This document shows, one piece after another, positions 51,478 to 60,143 of a stretch of 64,000 nucleotides of DNA (the first letter of the stretch is position 1; each line of letters starts with the position of its first letter). The stretch comes from JAPLJU01 sp036725345 (GTDB taxonomy: Bacteria; Desulfobacterota; Syntrophia; Syntrophales; UBA2192): contig DAIMEJ010000010.1 in assembly GCA_036725345.1 (NCBI GenBank), forward strand, positions 1-64,000. The letters are read 5' to 3'. The notes beneath the pieces are model-generated. The model was not told where the DNA came from, ran no database searches, and worked only from the letters and a program-made list of their open reading frames with translations. Position numbers and translations under genes: made by a program.

Positions 51478-51795
51478 AGAATCCCCGACGAAATGTTATT
51501 AAGAAGAGGGATATCTAAAAGACCTTATTATATGTTACAAGAACCGTACCAGCGGGATCGGAAAATCATCCCCTGTTGCACATCTTCCTCAAACGCGGTC
51601 CGACGCCGACCCCGTGGGCGGTAACCTTAGCAAAAATCTCAACTTTTTCAAGAAGATCCTTTTGCCTCACCCTTCGCGGCGCCCGGCCCATGCCGTCGCT
51701 CCCCGCGGTTTGTCAGAATCCGTCACCCCCACTTCACTCCTATCGGCATGGATGTTCTTTTATTTAAATACTTTTTTTACCTTTGAGCCGATTTT
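51478..51795. other. Intergenic region upstream of the lytic transglycosylase, no gene seen
   Basis: About 318 bp without a credible gene. On the minus strand a TATAAT (51532-51527) could serve as -10 for the transglycosylase gene, but no good -35 is at the right spacing. The part from about 51660 to 51725 is GC-rich and can pair (GCCGTC with GACGGC-like segments) and could be a structured leader. I could not match it to a known riboswitch; a cyclic-dinucleotide class was considered and not supported. Confidence 0.4.
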
Positions 51796-52629
51796 TCATT
51801 GCCCTTTCCGCCCGCACCAGTCATCCATACTCCCCATCACGCCCAGCATGACAACAAGCCTCTGGTACCAGGCATCCGGCAGAAGGCCTCTCAAGCGGGG
51901 CATGAGATGAATCGTCCACGGCCGCATAGGGGAATATCGACCCTGCTTCAGGGCCGATTCCACGATGGCTTCAGCAATCACGTCGTGATCCTTGAGAAGC
52001 GGGGCAATCAAGTTGCCAATCCCCCGGAGCCTGGCGCCCTCAAACATCCCCTTGGCTATGTAACTTGGATGAATCGAGGACCATCTCACGCCGCTCTTTC
52101 CCCTTTTCCAAGCCTCGAACCGCAGGGATTCTGTCAGCCCCCACACGGCCCACTTTGTCGCGGCGTACATAGCGAGGCACGAGACCCCCACTGTTGCCGA
52201 AGCCGAGGATATGTTCACCACATGCCCCGAGTTTCTTTCGTACATGGCCGGGAGAAAGGCCTTGATCGTGTAGATGAATGATGTGAGATTGACGGTTATG
52301 GTCTTTTCCCACACCTCGTCCGGCTGCTCGAGAAAATCCCCTCCCATGACGTAGCCGGCGTTGTTGACGAGGATGTCGACTTTCCCCATTTCCTCAACGG
52401 CCTTCCGGGCCAGCTCGTACACCCTAGCCTTGTCAGTCACGTCGCATACATGGACGAACACCTTTCCCCCCATCTTCTGCAGCGTTTCTTTCGCCTCTTC
52501 CAGGGCCGGTCCGTTCAAGTCCCAGAGGGTGACCTGGCACCCCTCGGCGATGAGCCTCTTCGCCGTGGCCAAACCGATGCCCATCGCACCGCCGGTGATG
52601 ACCGAAGAACTCGACCTCAGATCCATCAT
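51796..52629 (-). CDS. Short-chain dehydrogenase/reductase
   Basis: The 277-aa classical SDR has the cofactor loop TGGAMGIG (about 11-18), VCDVTD (about 60-65), the NNAG motif (about 88-91), active-site ISSASA (about 140-145) and YAATK (about 154-158). The N-terminal pattern with LWDLNG suggests NAD(H) preference. It is similar to retinol-dehydrogenase-like or steroid-type SDRs; the substrate is not predictable. A small C-terminal hydrophobic stretch (about 240-265) could allow membrane association. Monocistronic; divergent from the small 75-aa gene. Confidence 0.88.
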   Translation of the reverse strand: MMDLRSSSSVITGGAMGIGLATAKRLIAEGCQVTLWDLNGPALEEAKETLQKMGGKVFVHVCDVTDKARVYELARKAVEEMGKVDILVNNAGYVMGGDFLEQPDEVWEKTITVNLTSFIYTIKAFLPAMYERNSGHVVNISSASATVGVSCLAMYAATKWAVWGLTESLRFEAWKRGKSGVRWSSIHPSYIAKGMFEGARLRGIGNLIAPLLKDHDVIAEAIVESALKQGRYSPMRPWTIHLMPRLRGLLPDAWYQRLVVMLGVMGSMDDWCGRKGQ

Positions 52630-52788
52630 GCCCTTCCTTTCCGCTGATTGCCAATTAAATTTCGAATGATTTTAAGATATTCCGCTAAGGATTTTATTTT
52701 ATGTGACGATAAATCTATTAAACCGCAATTTTCTCATCGGACCGTCAGAATAGGGTCCCTGTACCATCTTGCCCGGGGAGCGGAGGCA

Positions 52789-53016
52789 ATGGAAAAGGTA
52801 AAAGTCGTATTTTCCTGCATCAACAAGAATTTCCTTTACGATTGCGAGGTTCCGACCGCCATTCTCCCTAAAACAGGCGACTTTCTCCGCATGAGCGTTC
52901 CCGGTCAAAGGGATCTTCACTGCTACATTGAATCCCTCGAATGGCAGTACGCCGAGGTCGATGGCGACATGAAGATCTCCCTGGTGGCGCGGATGAAGGT
53001 CCTGCTGGAAGACTGA
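52789..53016 (+). CDS. Small protein of unknown function, 75 aa
   Basis: From the ATG supported by GGGGAGCGGAGG the product is 75 aa (MEKVKVVFSCINKNFLYDCE opening). It looks like an all-beta domain with alternating hydrophobic residues, similar in style to small PilZ-like or DUF1653-type barrels, but lacks the RxxxR and DxSxxG motifs of PilZ. No function is assigned. A longer frame upstream adds residues unlike a normal start and was rejected. Confidence 0.6.
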   Translation: MEKVKVVFSCINKNFLYDCEVPTAILPKTGDFLRMSVPGQRDLHCYIESLEWQYAEVDGDMKISLVARMKVLLED

Positions 53017-53027
53017 ATCCTCCCCTC

Positions 53028-53261
53028 TCACAATCTTCGAAGAATCAATTCGAGCAGCAGACCGGCAAACATCAGGTAAATATAGATCTGACCCGAGGTC
53101 ACGACGACTTCAGAGGAAACGACCTCAATCATCCCCAGAGGGACGACCACGGAGAAGTAGGCAATGCCGAGGAAAAAAAGCTTTCGCACCGGTTTCAGGT
53201 TTTTGAGCCATTCTATTCGCTTGCCCCGATCTTTCGCTTCCACGACAAAAAACCTCATCAT
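53028..53261 (-). CDS. Small two-helix membrane protein
   Basis: The 77-aa product has two predicted membrane helices (about 28-48, LFFLGIAYFSVVVPLG, and about 54-74, GQIYIYLMFAGLLLELIL), with a basic N-terminus inside. No family is recognised. It lies convergent with the 75-aa gene and just before the LEA-type lipoprotein gene on the other strand. Coding status is supported by its composition but not by homology. Confidence 0.55.
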   Translation of the reverse strand: MMRFFVVEAKDRGKRIEWLKNLKPVRKLFFLGIAYFSVVVPLGMIEVVSSEVVVTSGQIYIYLMFAGLLLELILRRL

Positions 53262-53360
53262 CCGATGTGAACCTCACTCGGCACCCGTCCCCCAACAGTG
53301 AAATACGCGACCGTTGACAACGGTTCATATTTACCCTACATTGACGCCGGGGAAAATACC

Positions 53361-53813
53361 ATGAAGATCCTGTCCAGGCTCGCCGCTTACGGGCTGTTGC
53401 TGCTCCTGGTTTCCTGCCTCTCCTGGTGGATTGGGAAGCCCGTCCTCACCGTCAAGGAAATCCGCTTGGACCAGATATCTTCCGGCGATCTCCACATCAC
53501 CATCAAGGTGGAGGCCGAAAATCCCAACCGCATCGACCTCACGATGACGGCCCTGGACTATACCTTCACTCTCGACCACCGCGAAGTGGGAAGAGGATCT
53601 CTGGCCCGGGAGGTCAGCCTTCCGGCATCATCCAAATCCACCGTGGAACTCCCCCTGACGGCCCGCCTCAGCCCCACGGGCGGCATTTTGAAAGCCATCT
53701 TTTCCGCCCGCGAAAGTGTTTACAAAATGGAAGGAACGGCCAGGATCAGCACGGCCTTCGGAAGCACGACGATCCCCTTCTCCAGCACCGGCCACTTCAA
53801 GCTGAAAAAGTAA
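53361..53813 (+). CDS. LEA_2-type lipoprotein
   Basis: The 150-aa product starting at 53361 has a signal peptide with lipobox LVSC (Cys about 17), predicting an outer- or inner-membrane lipoprotein. The body (about 30-150) matches the late-embryogenesis-abundant type 2 (WHy) fold: VKEIRLDQISSGDLHITIKV, AENPNRIDLTM, LPASSKSTVELPL and TFGSTTIPF-like STAFGSTTIPFSSTG. These domains are stress-linked and bind lipid or protein surfaces. An upstream ATG adds 21 residues before the signal and was not used. Confidence 0.8.
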   Translation: MKILSRLAAYGLLLLLVSCLSWWIGKPVLTVKEIRLDQISSGDLHITIKVEAENPNRIDLTMTALDYTFTLDHREVGRGSLAREVSLPASSKSTVELPLTARLSPTGGILKAIFSARESVYKMEGTARISTAFGSTTIPFSSTGHFKLKK

Positions 53814-53825
53814 AACGGCACCCGG

Positions 53826-55211
53826 CTAAATCTCGAATGACTGCCCGTACACGGGAACGCGGGTTGTGAAACCCAGCTTTGCCCTGACAGCCTTTTCGAA
53901 ATCCAGGGCGGCATTTTCCTCGCCGTGAACGATGAACACCTCCGGGTGATCCCGAAAGAGGCTCAGCCATTCGAGGAGTTCCTTCTGGTCTGCGTGGGCC
54001 GAAAAACCCCCGATCGTGTATATCCGGGCCCTCACTGCGACTTTTTCCTTGAGGAGAAACACACTTTTCGCCCCGTCCACAAGCCGGCGCCCCAGCGTCC
54101 CTTTCGCCTGGAAACCGGTGAAGATGATGCTGCACTCGGGCCTCCAGAGGTTGTGCTTGAGGTGATGCCGGATCCGTCCCCCCTCGCACATGCCGCTTCC
54201 CGCCACGATGATGGCCCCTTTCTCGATCCGGTTGATCCGCTGAGAGTCTTCAACGGAACCGGTGAAGTGAACTTTAAGCACCTTTTTGCCGCCCTTGAGG
54301 CGAAAGAGTTTCTTCGTCTCTTCATCGTAGAGCTCCGGGTGGGAGTAGTAAACCTTCGTCGCTTCCTCGGCCAGGGGGCTGTCGACATAGACACTGAGGG
54401 GCGCGAGCCTCCCTTCCCTGACGAGCTTGCTCAGGATGTAGAGGATGTCCTGGGTCCTCCCCACCGCGAAGGCCGGGATCAGGACATTGCCTCCGTTGCG
54501 GAAGGTCTCCGTAACGGCCGCCGCAAGCTCATCGACACTTTCTTCCATTCCTTTGTGGAGCCGGTTGCCGTACGTCGATTCGACGACAATGTAGTCCGTA
54601 TTGGGGGTGTGTTCAGGGTCATTGATGATAGGGTTTCCTTTCTTTCCGATGTCCCCCGAAAAGACAATCTTCTTCTCGCCGGCCTTTCCGCGGTACCAGA
54701 GCTCGAGCGTCCCGGACCCGAGGATATGACCCGCATCGGTAAAGCAGTAACGGACCCCGTCGCCGACCTGCTCCAGTTTTCCATAGGGTTTCCGTTCGAA
54801 GAACGGGAGGACGGCGACGGCATCCTCCATCGTGTAGAGGGGGTTCACGGTAACGCGTTTACCGCGGCGGAGGGCCTTCTTCGTCTCCCACTCCGCGTCC
54901 TTTTCCTGGATATGCGCCGAATCGGCCAGGAGCACCCTCGATAGGTCCGCCGTGGCCGGCGTGGTGATGATTCGCCCCCTGAAGCCCTCTTTCACCAGCT
55001 TGGGGATGAGCCCCGAGTGGTCTATGTGCGCGTGCGTCAGGAAGAGGTAGTCGATCTCCCTCGGACGGAAAGGAAAAGGATTCCTGTTGCGCTCTTCGGC
55101 GCCCAGGCCCTGATGCATCCCGCAGTCCACGAGCAGTTGAAGGCCGTTCTGTGACAGGTGAAAGCAGGACCCCGTCACCTCGCGGGCGGCACCGGCAAAT
55201 TTCATAATCAT
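53826..55211 (-). CDS. Beta-CASP metallo-beta-lactamase-fold RNA/DNA hydrolase
   Basis: The 461-aa protein belongs to the MBL beta-CASP family related to RNase J/CPSF and YsiA-like exonucleases. The metal site FLTHAHIDHSGLIPKL (about 55-70) and ILGSGTLEL (about 158-166) are followed by the beta-CASP cap, with SGDIGKKGNPI and the phosphate-binding GSGMCEGGRI (about 340-349). FSAHADQKELLEW (about 410-422) supplies motif C. It lacks the C-terminal domain of full RNase J, so it is probably a processing nuclease rather than the main 5'-exonuclease. Start chosen at the ATG with GGGAC about 7 bp upstream, removing 11 N-terminal residues. Divergent from the PEP carboxykinase-like gene. Confidence 0.88.
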   Translation of the reverse strand: MIMKFAGAAREVTGSCFHLSQNGLQLLVDCGMHQGLGAEERNRNPFPFRPREIDYLFLTHAHIDHSGLIPKLVKEGFRGRIITTPATADLSRVLLADSAHIQEKDAEWETKKALRRGKRVTVNPLYTMEDAVAVLPFFERKPYGKLEQVGDGVRYCFTDAGHILGSGTLELWYRGKAGEKKIVFSGDIGKKGNPIINDPEHTPNTDYIVVESTYGNRLHKGMEESVDELAAAVTETFRNGGNVLIPAFAVGRTQDILYILSKLVREGRLAPLSVYVDSPLAEEATKVYYSHPELYDEETKKLFRLKGGKKVLKVHFTGSVEDSQRINRIEKGAIIVAGSGMCEGGRIRHHLKHNLWRPECSIIFTGFQAKGTLGRRLVDGAKSVFLLKEKVAVRARIYTIGGFSAHADQKELLEWLSLFRDHPEVFIVHGEENAALDFEKAVRAKLGFTTRVPVYGQSFEI

Positions 55212-55322
55212 GTGAAAGTCCCTCTGGCCGTTCTTTTGCAACAAGCTTTCTTCACATATAACAACAGAAGGGAAGCATCAAGAACATTTAGGCGAGGCAG
55301 CCGGGAAAAGACCGTTTTATTC

Positions 55323-55351
55323 TTGACATAAGAGGGATTGCTTCCTTAAAC
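55323..55351 (+). promoter_or_regulatory. Probable sigma-70 promoter of the PEP carboxykinase-like gene
   Basis: A perfect TTGACA (55323-55328) is followed after 17 bp by TTAAAC (55346-55351), a weak -10. Transcription would begin near 55358, about 70 nt before the GTG start. Confidence 0.5.
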
Positions 55352-55429
55352 TGTACCGTTGTTTCCTGAGGGTCCATAAATCCGGGCCCGCACGGGAGCC
55401 AACTGGTTTCGAAAGGGTCATGATGCACC

Positions 55430-57079
55430 GTGAATTTTTTTAAAGAAGCCGCCGAGAAAATATACAGGGATGCCAAAAGAGACGGCCGCCTCACCGAGGG
55501 GCGCACCCTGAAAGAAATCAAGGAAATCGCCCTTCGCCACGAGGGGGTCATCCAGACGCAGATCGGTTCCGTCGCCGCCGACTCGGAGCCCATGTCGAGG
55601 TCCGCACCACATACCCGAAACAGCCTGGACCACGCCTTCGGTGAAGCCGAAGAAGCCCTGGCCCGGCAGGCCGTGGAAAGACTCGGCAAAGAAAGGGTCA
55701 TGTGTCTGGACACCATTGTCGGCGACGGCCTCGACGGTGTGACCGCCCGGTTCATCATGCCGGAAAACTACGCACAGATCGCGTACGGGCTAAAGCTCCT
55801 CTTCGACGGCCCGGCCGCCCGCATCGTGGAGAACCCCACCTACACGATTATCTACTTCACCGACGAGGCCTTCGAGCCCAACAAGTCGAAGAAGCTCGTC
55901 GAAAAAGACGTCACCGTGCGCCTGATGATGGGCAGTAAACGGGGCGAACAGGTCAAGATCTGCAGGAACACCTCCTACCTCGGCGAAGGGAAAAAGGCCG
56001 TCTTCATGTTCGAGGACTGGCGCGCCAAGGCCATCGACAAATGCGGTATCTTCCTCCACGCGGGGGCCAGGCGGGACCACCTCTGGGTTTACGACCTGCA
56101 GGCGGAGAGACCGGAACTCGTCGAGACGGTCACGGCCATTTCGGGGCTGACCGCCACGGGAAAGACCACAACCCTCTGCCGCCGGCTCGCCAGGCTTCCC
56201 AGGGAGAGTTCTGAAATGATCGGCGATGACGGGGGGATCTTCGGCTTCGACGGGAGTTACAATGCCTTCGAGATCGGCGGGCTCTACGTCAAGACGGAGG
56301 GCCTCGACGAGAGCCAGCCCGAGATCCTCCGGGCGGCCGGCTCCAGGGACGCCTTCCTGGAGAACGTGGCTATCTCGAAGTACCCCTACATGCCGGACTT
56401 CAAGAACATCAGCAAAACCGGCAACGGCCGGGCCGTCGTCACGCGGGATAACCTCGAAATCGCCAGCAAGGGGCTTCGCGCCGAAAAGACGGACCACATC
56501 GTCATGCTCTCCCGGAACCCCATGCTCAATGTCGTCAGCAAACTCACGCCCGAGCAGGCCACGATGCAGTTCATCTACGGCGAGTCGATCGAAAGCACGG
56601 GGGGCAACCCTGAAGAGGCCGGTTCATTCAAGAGGGTCTTTTTTCTCGACCCTTTCATCGCCGGTGACCGCCTTGAACACGCCATGATCTTCTACGAGAT
56701 CATCAAGCGGAACAAGATCCGCTGCTACATCGCCAACACCGGCACCATCGGCGAAAAGGAGGACAAGGTCACCCTCCGGCAGTCCCTGTCCACCTACAAT
56801 GACCTGGTCCGTCACCAGCTCCGGTTCAGCACGGAGCCCGATTTTCTAGGTTATCACTACCCCATCCGGTGCGATCGGGCCAACCTGGACGTGATGAACG
56901 CCTTCCCCCTCTTTCGGGACAAGAACATCCTCAAGAAGAAGGTCATCGACTTCCTCAAGGGACGGGAGGCTTATCTGGAGCAGTTCGAAAGTCAATATGG
57001 AAAGATCCCCCCGAACATCCGGGAGTCCCTCCCTTATCGCTACAAGGAACACCTGAAAGAAAACGCTTTTCTGGAATAG
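55430..57079 (+). CDS. PEP carboxykinase-like ATP-dependent enzyme, divergent
   Basis: The 549-aa protein has the PEP carboxykinase fold, which interconverts oxaloacetate and phosphoenolpyruvate with ATP. The P-loop region reads ISGLTATGKTTTLCRRL (about 236-252) where ATP-type enzymes have GLSGTGKTTL, and IGDDGGIFGFDG (about 262-273) replaces the usual GDDEHGW. FMFEDWRAKA, LHAGARRDHLW and FSTEPDFLGYHYP are other recognisable blocks. The changes make PEP carboxykinase activity probable but not certain; another kinase-like reaction is possible. GTG start with GAAAGGG upstream. It is alone, 105 bp before mtgA. Confidence 0.75.
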   Translation: MNFFKEAAEKIYRDAKRDGRLTEGRTLKEIKEIALRHEGVIQTQIGSVAADSEPMSRSAPHTRNSLDHAFGEAEEALARQAVERLGKERVMCLDTIVGDGLDGVTARFIMPENYAQIAYGLKLLFDGPAARIVENPTYTIIYFTDEAFEPNKSKKLVEKDVTVRLMMGSKRGEQVKICRNTSYLGEGKKAVFMFEDWRAKAIDKCGIFLHAGARRDHLWVYDLQAERPELVETVTAISGLTATGKTTTLCRRLARLPRESSEMIGDDGGIFGFDGSYNAFEIGGLYVKTEGLDESQPEILRAAGSRDAFLENVAISKYPYMPDFKNISKTGNGRAVVTRDNLEIASKGLRAEKTDHIVMLSRNPMLNVVSKLTPEQATMQFIYGESIESTGGNPEEAGSFKRVFFLDPFIAGDRLEHAMIFYEIIKRNKIRCYIANTGTIGEKEDKVTLRQSLSTYNDLVRHQLRFSTEPDFLGYHYPIRCDRANLDVMNAFPLFRDKNILKKKVIDFLKGREAYLEQFESQYGKIPPNIRESLPYRYKEHLKENAFLE

Positions 57080-57184
57080 AGAACCCTCCGGGAACCCGGG
57101 CAGTCGTTTCCCCCTTGCCTGAACAGCCGGGGCGGTGTAATAAAGCATGCGCGCCGGTCCGACGGCCGGGGCATCGCCCACGTC

Positions 57185-57976
57185 ATGGCAAAAAAAATCC
57201 AATTTAAAAAAATGATCAAGTTCGGCGCCATTGCCCTCCCTGCTCTTCTTCTGTTCGTGGCGGGCCTCTCCCTGGTTTATCCTGACGTTTCGAAACTCAA
57301 AAAGGAAAACCCGCGGAAAACCGCTTTCATGGAATACCGGGAAAAGGAATGGCGGCAGCAGGGGAAGAAGAGACGAATCGTCCACACCTGGGTGCCCTTC
57401 TCCGCCATCTCGCCTTACGCCGTAAAGGCCGTCATCATCGCCGAGGACGACAAATTCTGGTCTCACGAGGGCTTCGATTATGAGGCCATGCAGAAGGCCC
57501 TCGAAAAGGATCTGAAAAAGAAAAAATTCAAGGCCGGGGGAAGCACCATCAGCCAGCAGCTCGCCAAAAACCTTTACCTTTCCCCTTCCAAGAATCCCAT
57601 CCGTAAACTGCGGGAAGCCGTCCTGACCTGGCGAATCGAGAACGCCCTGACGAAGAGAAGGATTCTCGAACTCTACCTCAACGTGGTGGAGTGGGGAGAC
57701 GGGGTCTTCGGTGTCGAGGCGGCCGCCCGGCATCACTTCGGGAAGTCGGCCGCCGACCTGAGCCCCCGCGAAGCAGCCAGACTGGCCACGGTGCTCCCGA
57801 ACCCGAGGCGGTACAGGCCGACGGGCACATCCAGGTATGTCGAAAATCAATCGGAGAGAATTTACAGCATCATGGTCCAGCGGGGCATTGTCATTCCCGA
57901 GTTCGAGGACGCCATGACGCCCGATGAGTCTTCACCGGAGGCGGATCAGAAGAAAAACTCCCTCGTGGGCCCCTAG
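57185..57976 (+). CDS. mtgA: Monofunctional peptidoglycan glycosyltransferase
   Basis: MtgA polymerises lipid II into glycan strands. The 263-aa product has an N-terminal membrane anchor (about 13-30, GAIALPALLLFVAGLSLVY) and the GT51 signature series EDDKFWSHEGFDYEAMQKAL (about 87-106), GGSTISQQLAKNLYLS (about 120-135), RKLREAVLTWRIENALTKRRILELYLN-type region (about 141-167) and LPNPRRYRP (about 206-214). The catalytic Glu is in EDDKFW. It has no transpeptidase domain. The ribosome site is weak. Neighbours are the PEP carboxykinase-like gene and the DUF1499 lipoprotein. Confidence 0.93.
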   Translation: MAKKIQFKKMIKFGAIALPALLLFVAGLSLVYPDVSKLKKENPRKTAFMEYREKEWRQQGKKRRIVHTWVPFSAISPYAVKAVIIAEDDKFWSHEGFDYEAMQKALEKDLKKKKFKAGGSTISQQLAKNLYLSPSKNPIRKLREAVLTWRIENALTKRRILELYLNVVEWGDGVFGVEAAARHHFGKSAADLSPREAARLATVLPNPRRYRPTGTSRYVENQSERIYSIMVQRGIVIPEFEDAMTPDESSPEADQKKNSLVGP

Positions 57977-58181
57977 GGCAGGACGCAAAAAGGTTTGAAT
58001 TTCAGCCACCGGAATGTTAAATTGAATTAATTGTTATCGCAAATGTATTCACCCCGGGAATGAAGTTTTTAAGGATGACCATCTTCCGGGGTCCCCTTTT
58101 CCAGGCAGCTCCAGGTTTTCCTTAAACCTTCGACCGTCGCCGATGCTTCAAGATCCCCGCAAATCATGTGAGAAAGACACG

Positions 58182-58622
58182 ATGAAGAAAGCGCTACTCC
58201 CTTTTCTACTTGGAATATTTTCCTTCGCGGGATGCGCGTTGTCCGGCACTGCCCAAATCGGCGTTGTCGACAGCAAGCTGAAACCCTGCCCGGATTCATA
58301 CAACTGTGTTTCCTCCCAGAGCCCGGGGGATCGCCACCGCATGGAAGCCATCCCCTATGACACGACGGCAAAGGAAGCCAAAGGGAAACTTTGTGACATT
58401 ATCAAGGGCATGGGGAGAAGCACAATCGTGTCTGAAAAAGACGATTACATTCACGCCGAATACCGCTCCGCCATATTCAAGTTCGTCGACGACGTGGAGT
58501 TCTATTTTGACGATACCCGGAGAATCATTCATTTCCGCTCGGCCTCCCGTGTCGGTTATTACGATTTCGGTGTCAACAGAAAACGCATGGAAGCGATCCG
58601 GGGAAAATTCCTGACACCCTGA
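58182..58622 (+). CDS. DUF1499 lipoprotein
   Basis: The 146-aa product has a lipoprotein signal (MKKALLPFLLGIFSFAGC, lipobox with Cys18) and a DUF1499 body: KPCPDSYNCVSSQSPGDRHR (about 32-51, the CPxSPNCVSS-type motif) and IVSEKDDYIHAEYRSAIFKF (about 84-103), ending in FHFRSASRVGYYDFGVNRKR. DUF1499 proteins are small envelope proteins of unknown function. The start lies at the ATG preceded by GAAAGACACG; an earlier frame start adds 13 residues and was not used. Confidence 0.88.
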   Translation: MKKALLPFLLGIFSFAGCALSGTAQIGVVDSKLKPCPDSYNCVSSQSPGDRHRMEAIPYDTTAKEAKGKLCDIIKGMGRSTIVSEKDDYIHAEYRSAIFKFVDDVEFYFDDTRRIIHFRSASRVGYYDFGVNRKRMEAIRGKFLTP

Positions 58623-58643
58623 CGGTGGTTCAACCGCCCTGAC

Positions 58644-59369
58644 ATGACCGATGAGAAGAGAATGACGTTCTCCATTATCATCCCCGTCCTTCATGAGGGT
58701 GAAAGCATCCTGTCGCTCATTGACGACATTCGCGCCCTTCGACCGGAGATTCCCCATGAAATTATTGTCGTGGACGGAGGACCCGAATCGGACACACTGG
58801 AGGCCCTCCGCGAAAGAAAAGACGTCATCAGGCTCGTCTCACCCCCCGGCCGGGCGAGGCAGATGAACAAAGGAGCGGACATGGCCGGGGGGGAGGTTCT
58901 CCTCTTCCTCCACGCCGACACAAGACTGCCGCCGGGCGCCCTCGGGAAAATCAGGGAAACCCTTGGCGGAAGCGACGCCGTGGGCGGCGCTTTCGATCTG
59001 GGCATCGCTTCGGGAAAAACTTCCTTCAAGTTCATCGGGCGTGCCGCATCGCTCCGCTCGCGCCTGACGCGGATCCCCTACGGGGATCAGGCCATTTTTG
59101 TGAAAAAAGAATATTTCATCCTTATCGGGGGCTATCGGGACATCCCCCTGATGGAAGACGTGGATCTCATGCAGCGGATCAAGAAACGGGGGGGACGAAT
59201 CCGCATCCTGAAGGACCGCGTCCTGACATCCACCCGGCGATGGGATAAGGAGGGAATTCTTTTCTGCACGCTGAGAAACTGGATCCTCTCGACACTGTAT
59301 TACCTCGGCGTATCACCTGACAGGCTGAACAGATTTTACCGTCAAGGAAAGGACGCCTACGGGTCCTGA
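58644..59369 (+). CDS. TIGR04283-type family 2 glycosyltransferase
   Basis: The 241-aa cytoplasmic glycosyltransferase follows the GT2 pattern of the TIGR04283 family, linked in annotation to arsenosugar biosynthesis. The nucleotide-sugar site is in FSIIIPVLHEGESI (about 8-21), IIVVDGGPESDTLE (about 38-51), the DXD-like motif in LLFLHADTRLP (about 90-100), and MEDVDLMQRIKKRGG (about 171-185). No ArsM or radical SAM partner gene is adjacent, so an arsenosugar role is not supported locally. It precedes the VTT-family membrane protein by 15 bp. Confidence 0.82.
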   Translation: MTDEKRMTFSIIIPVLHEGESILSLIDDIRALRPEIPHEIIVVDGGPESDTLEALRERKDVIRLVSPPGRARQMNKGADMAGGEVLLFLHADTRLPPGALGKIRETLGGSDAVGGAFDLGIASGKTSFKFIGRAASLRSRLTRIPYGDQAIFVKKEYFILIGGYRDIPLMEDVDLMQRIKKRGGRIRILKDRVLTSTRRWDKEGILFCTLRNWILSTLYYLGVSPDRLNRFYRQGKDAYGS

Positions 59370-59384
59370 CGGCGGGGCCAGACC

Positions 59385-60131
59385 ATGGAAGAAACCCGAC
59401 ACACCCATGCACCCCCAACGGGAAATGAGCCGGCCGGGGCTGCCGCCGGCCGGGGCGTGCCGCGAGGCTGGTGGAGGCCTGTCGCACTTATCGCCGCCGT
59501 CGTATTGATCCTGGTCCTCGCCCGGGTCTTCGGCCTGGGTGAGCGGCTGGGGGGGATCCGCATGTGGATACAATCTTTGGGAACCTGGGGGTATGGCGCT
59601 TTCGTCATCCTCTACGCCCTGGCCGTTGTCGCGGCGCTTCCGGGCGCCGCGATCACCGTTGCCGCAGGCGCCCTGTACGGCTCCGTCATCGGGGTCATCC
59701 TGGTCAGCATCGGATCCACCCTCGGGGCAAGTATCGCCTTTATCATGTCAAGGTACTTCGCCAGGGACGCAACCGCCCGCTGGCTGGCAAAAAACGAAAG
59801 GCTGCAGCAACTCGATCTGCTGACGGAGAGGCACGGCGCCGTCATCGTGGCCATCACACGCCTTATACCCCTTTTCCCTTTCAACCTGCTCAATTACGCA
59901 TTCGGCTTGACAAGGGTGCCCTTCGGGACCTATGTCTTCTGGTCCTTGCTCTGCATGCTTCCCGGGACGGTTCTTTATGTCGTCGGCGCCGACGCCCTGA
60001 CGAAGGGTGTCATGCAGGGCAGCATCCCCTGGCCCCTGATTTTCGTACTGGTGGCTGTCGCCCTGCTGCTCGTCTTCCTGACAATGTTCGCACGGAAAAA
60101 GTTGAGCGAGAAAAAAGCGGATGCACCGTGA
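59385..60131 (+). CDS. VTT-domain (TVP38/TMEM64 family) membrane protein
   Basis: The 248-aa integral membrane protein has a basic/polar N-terminus, about five to six membrane segments and the VTT-domain signature IGSTLGASIAFIMSRYFARD (about 110-129), with ITRLIPLFPFNLLNYAFGLT (about 161-180) and the re-entrant region at the end. The DedA/VTT superfamily moves lipids such as undecaprenyl phosphate or phosphatidyl lipids across membranes; substrate unknown here. Its start ATG has no strong ribosome site, fitting coupling to the glycosyltransferase 15 bp upstream. Confidence 0.85.
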   Translation: MEETRHTHAPPTGNEPAGAAAGRGVPRGWWRPVALIAAVVLILVLARVFGLGERLGGIRMWIQSLGTWGYGAFVILYALAVVAALPGAAITVAAGALYGSVIGVILVSIGSTLGASIAFIMSRYFARDATARWLAKNERLQQLDLLTERHGAVIVAITRLIPLFPFNLLNYAFGLTRVPFGTYVFWSLLCMLPGTVLYVVGADALTKGVMQGSIPWPLIFVLVAVALLLVFLTMFARKKLSEKKADAP

Positions 60132-60143
60132 GGGTACACGCCC

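Noticed and set aside
51600..51740. Cyclic-di-GMP-type riboswitch before the lytic transglycosylase
   Set aside because: The GC-rich stretch has scattered similarity to the class consensus, but the conserved core and pairing do not line up.
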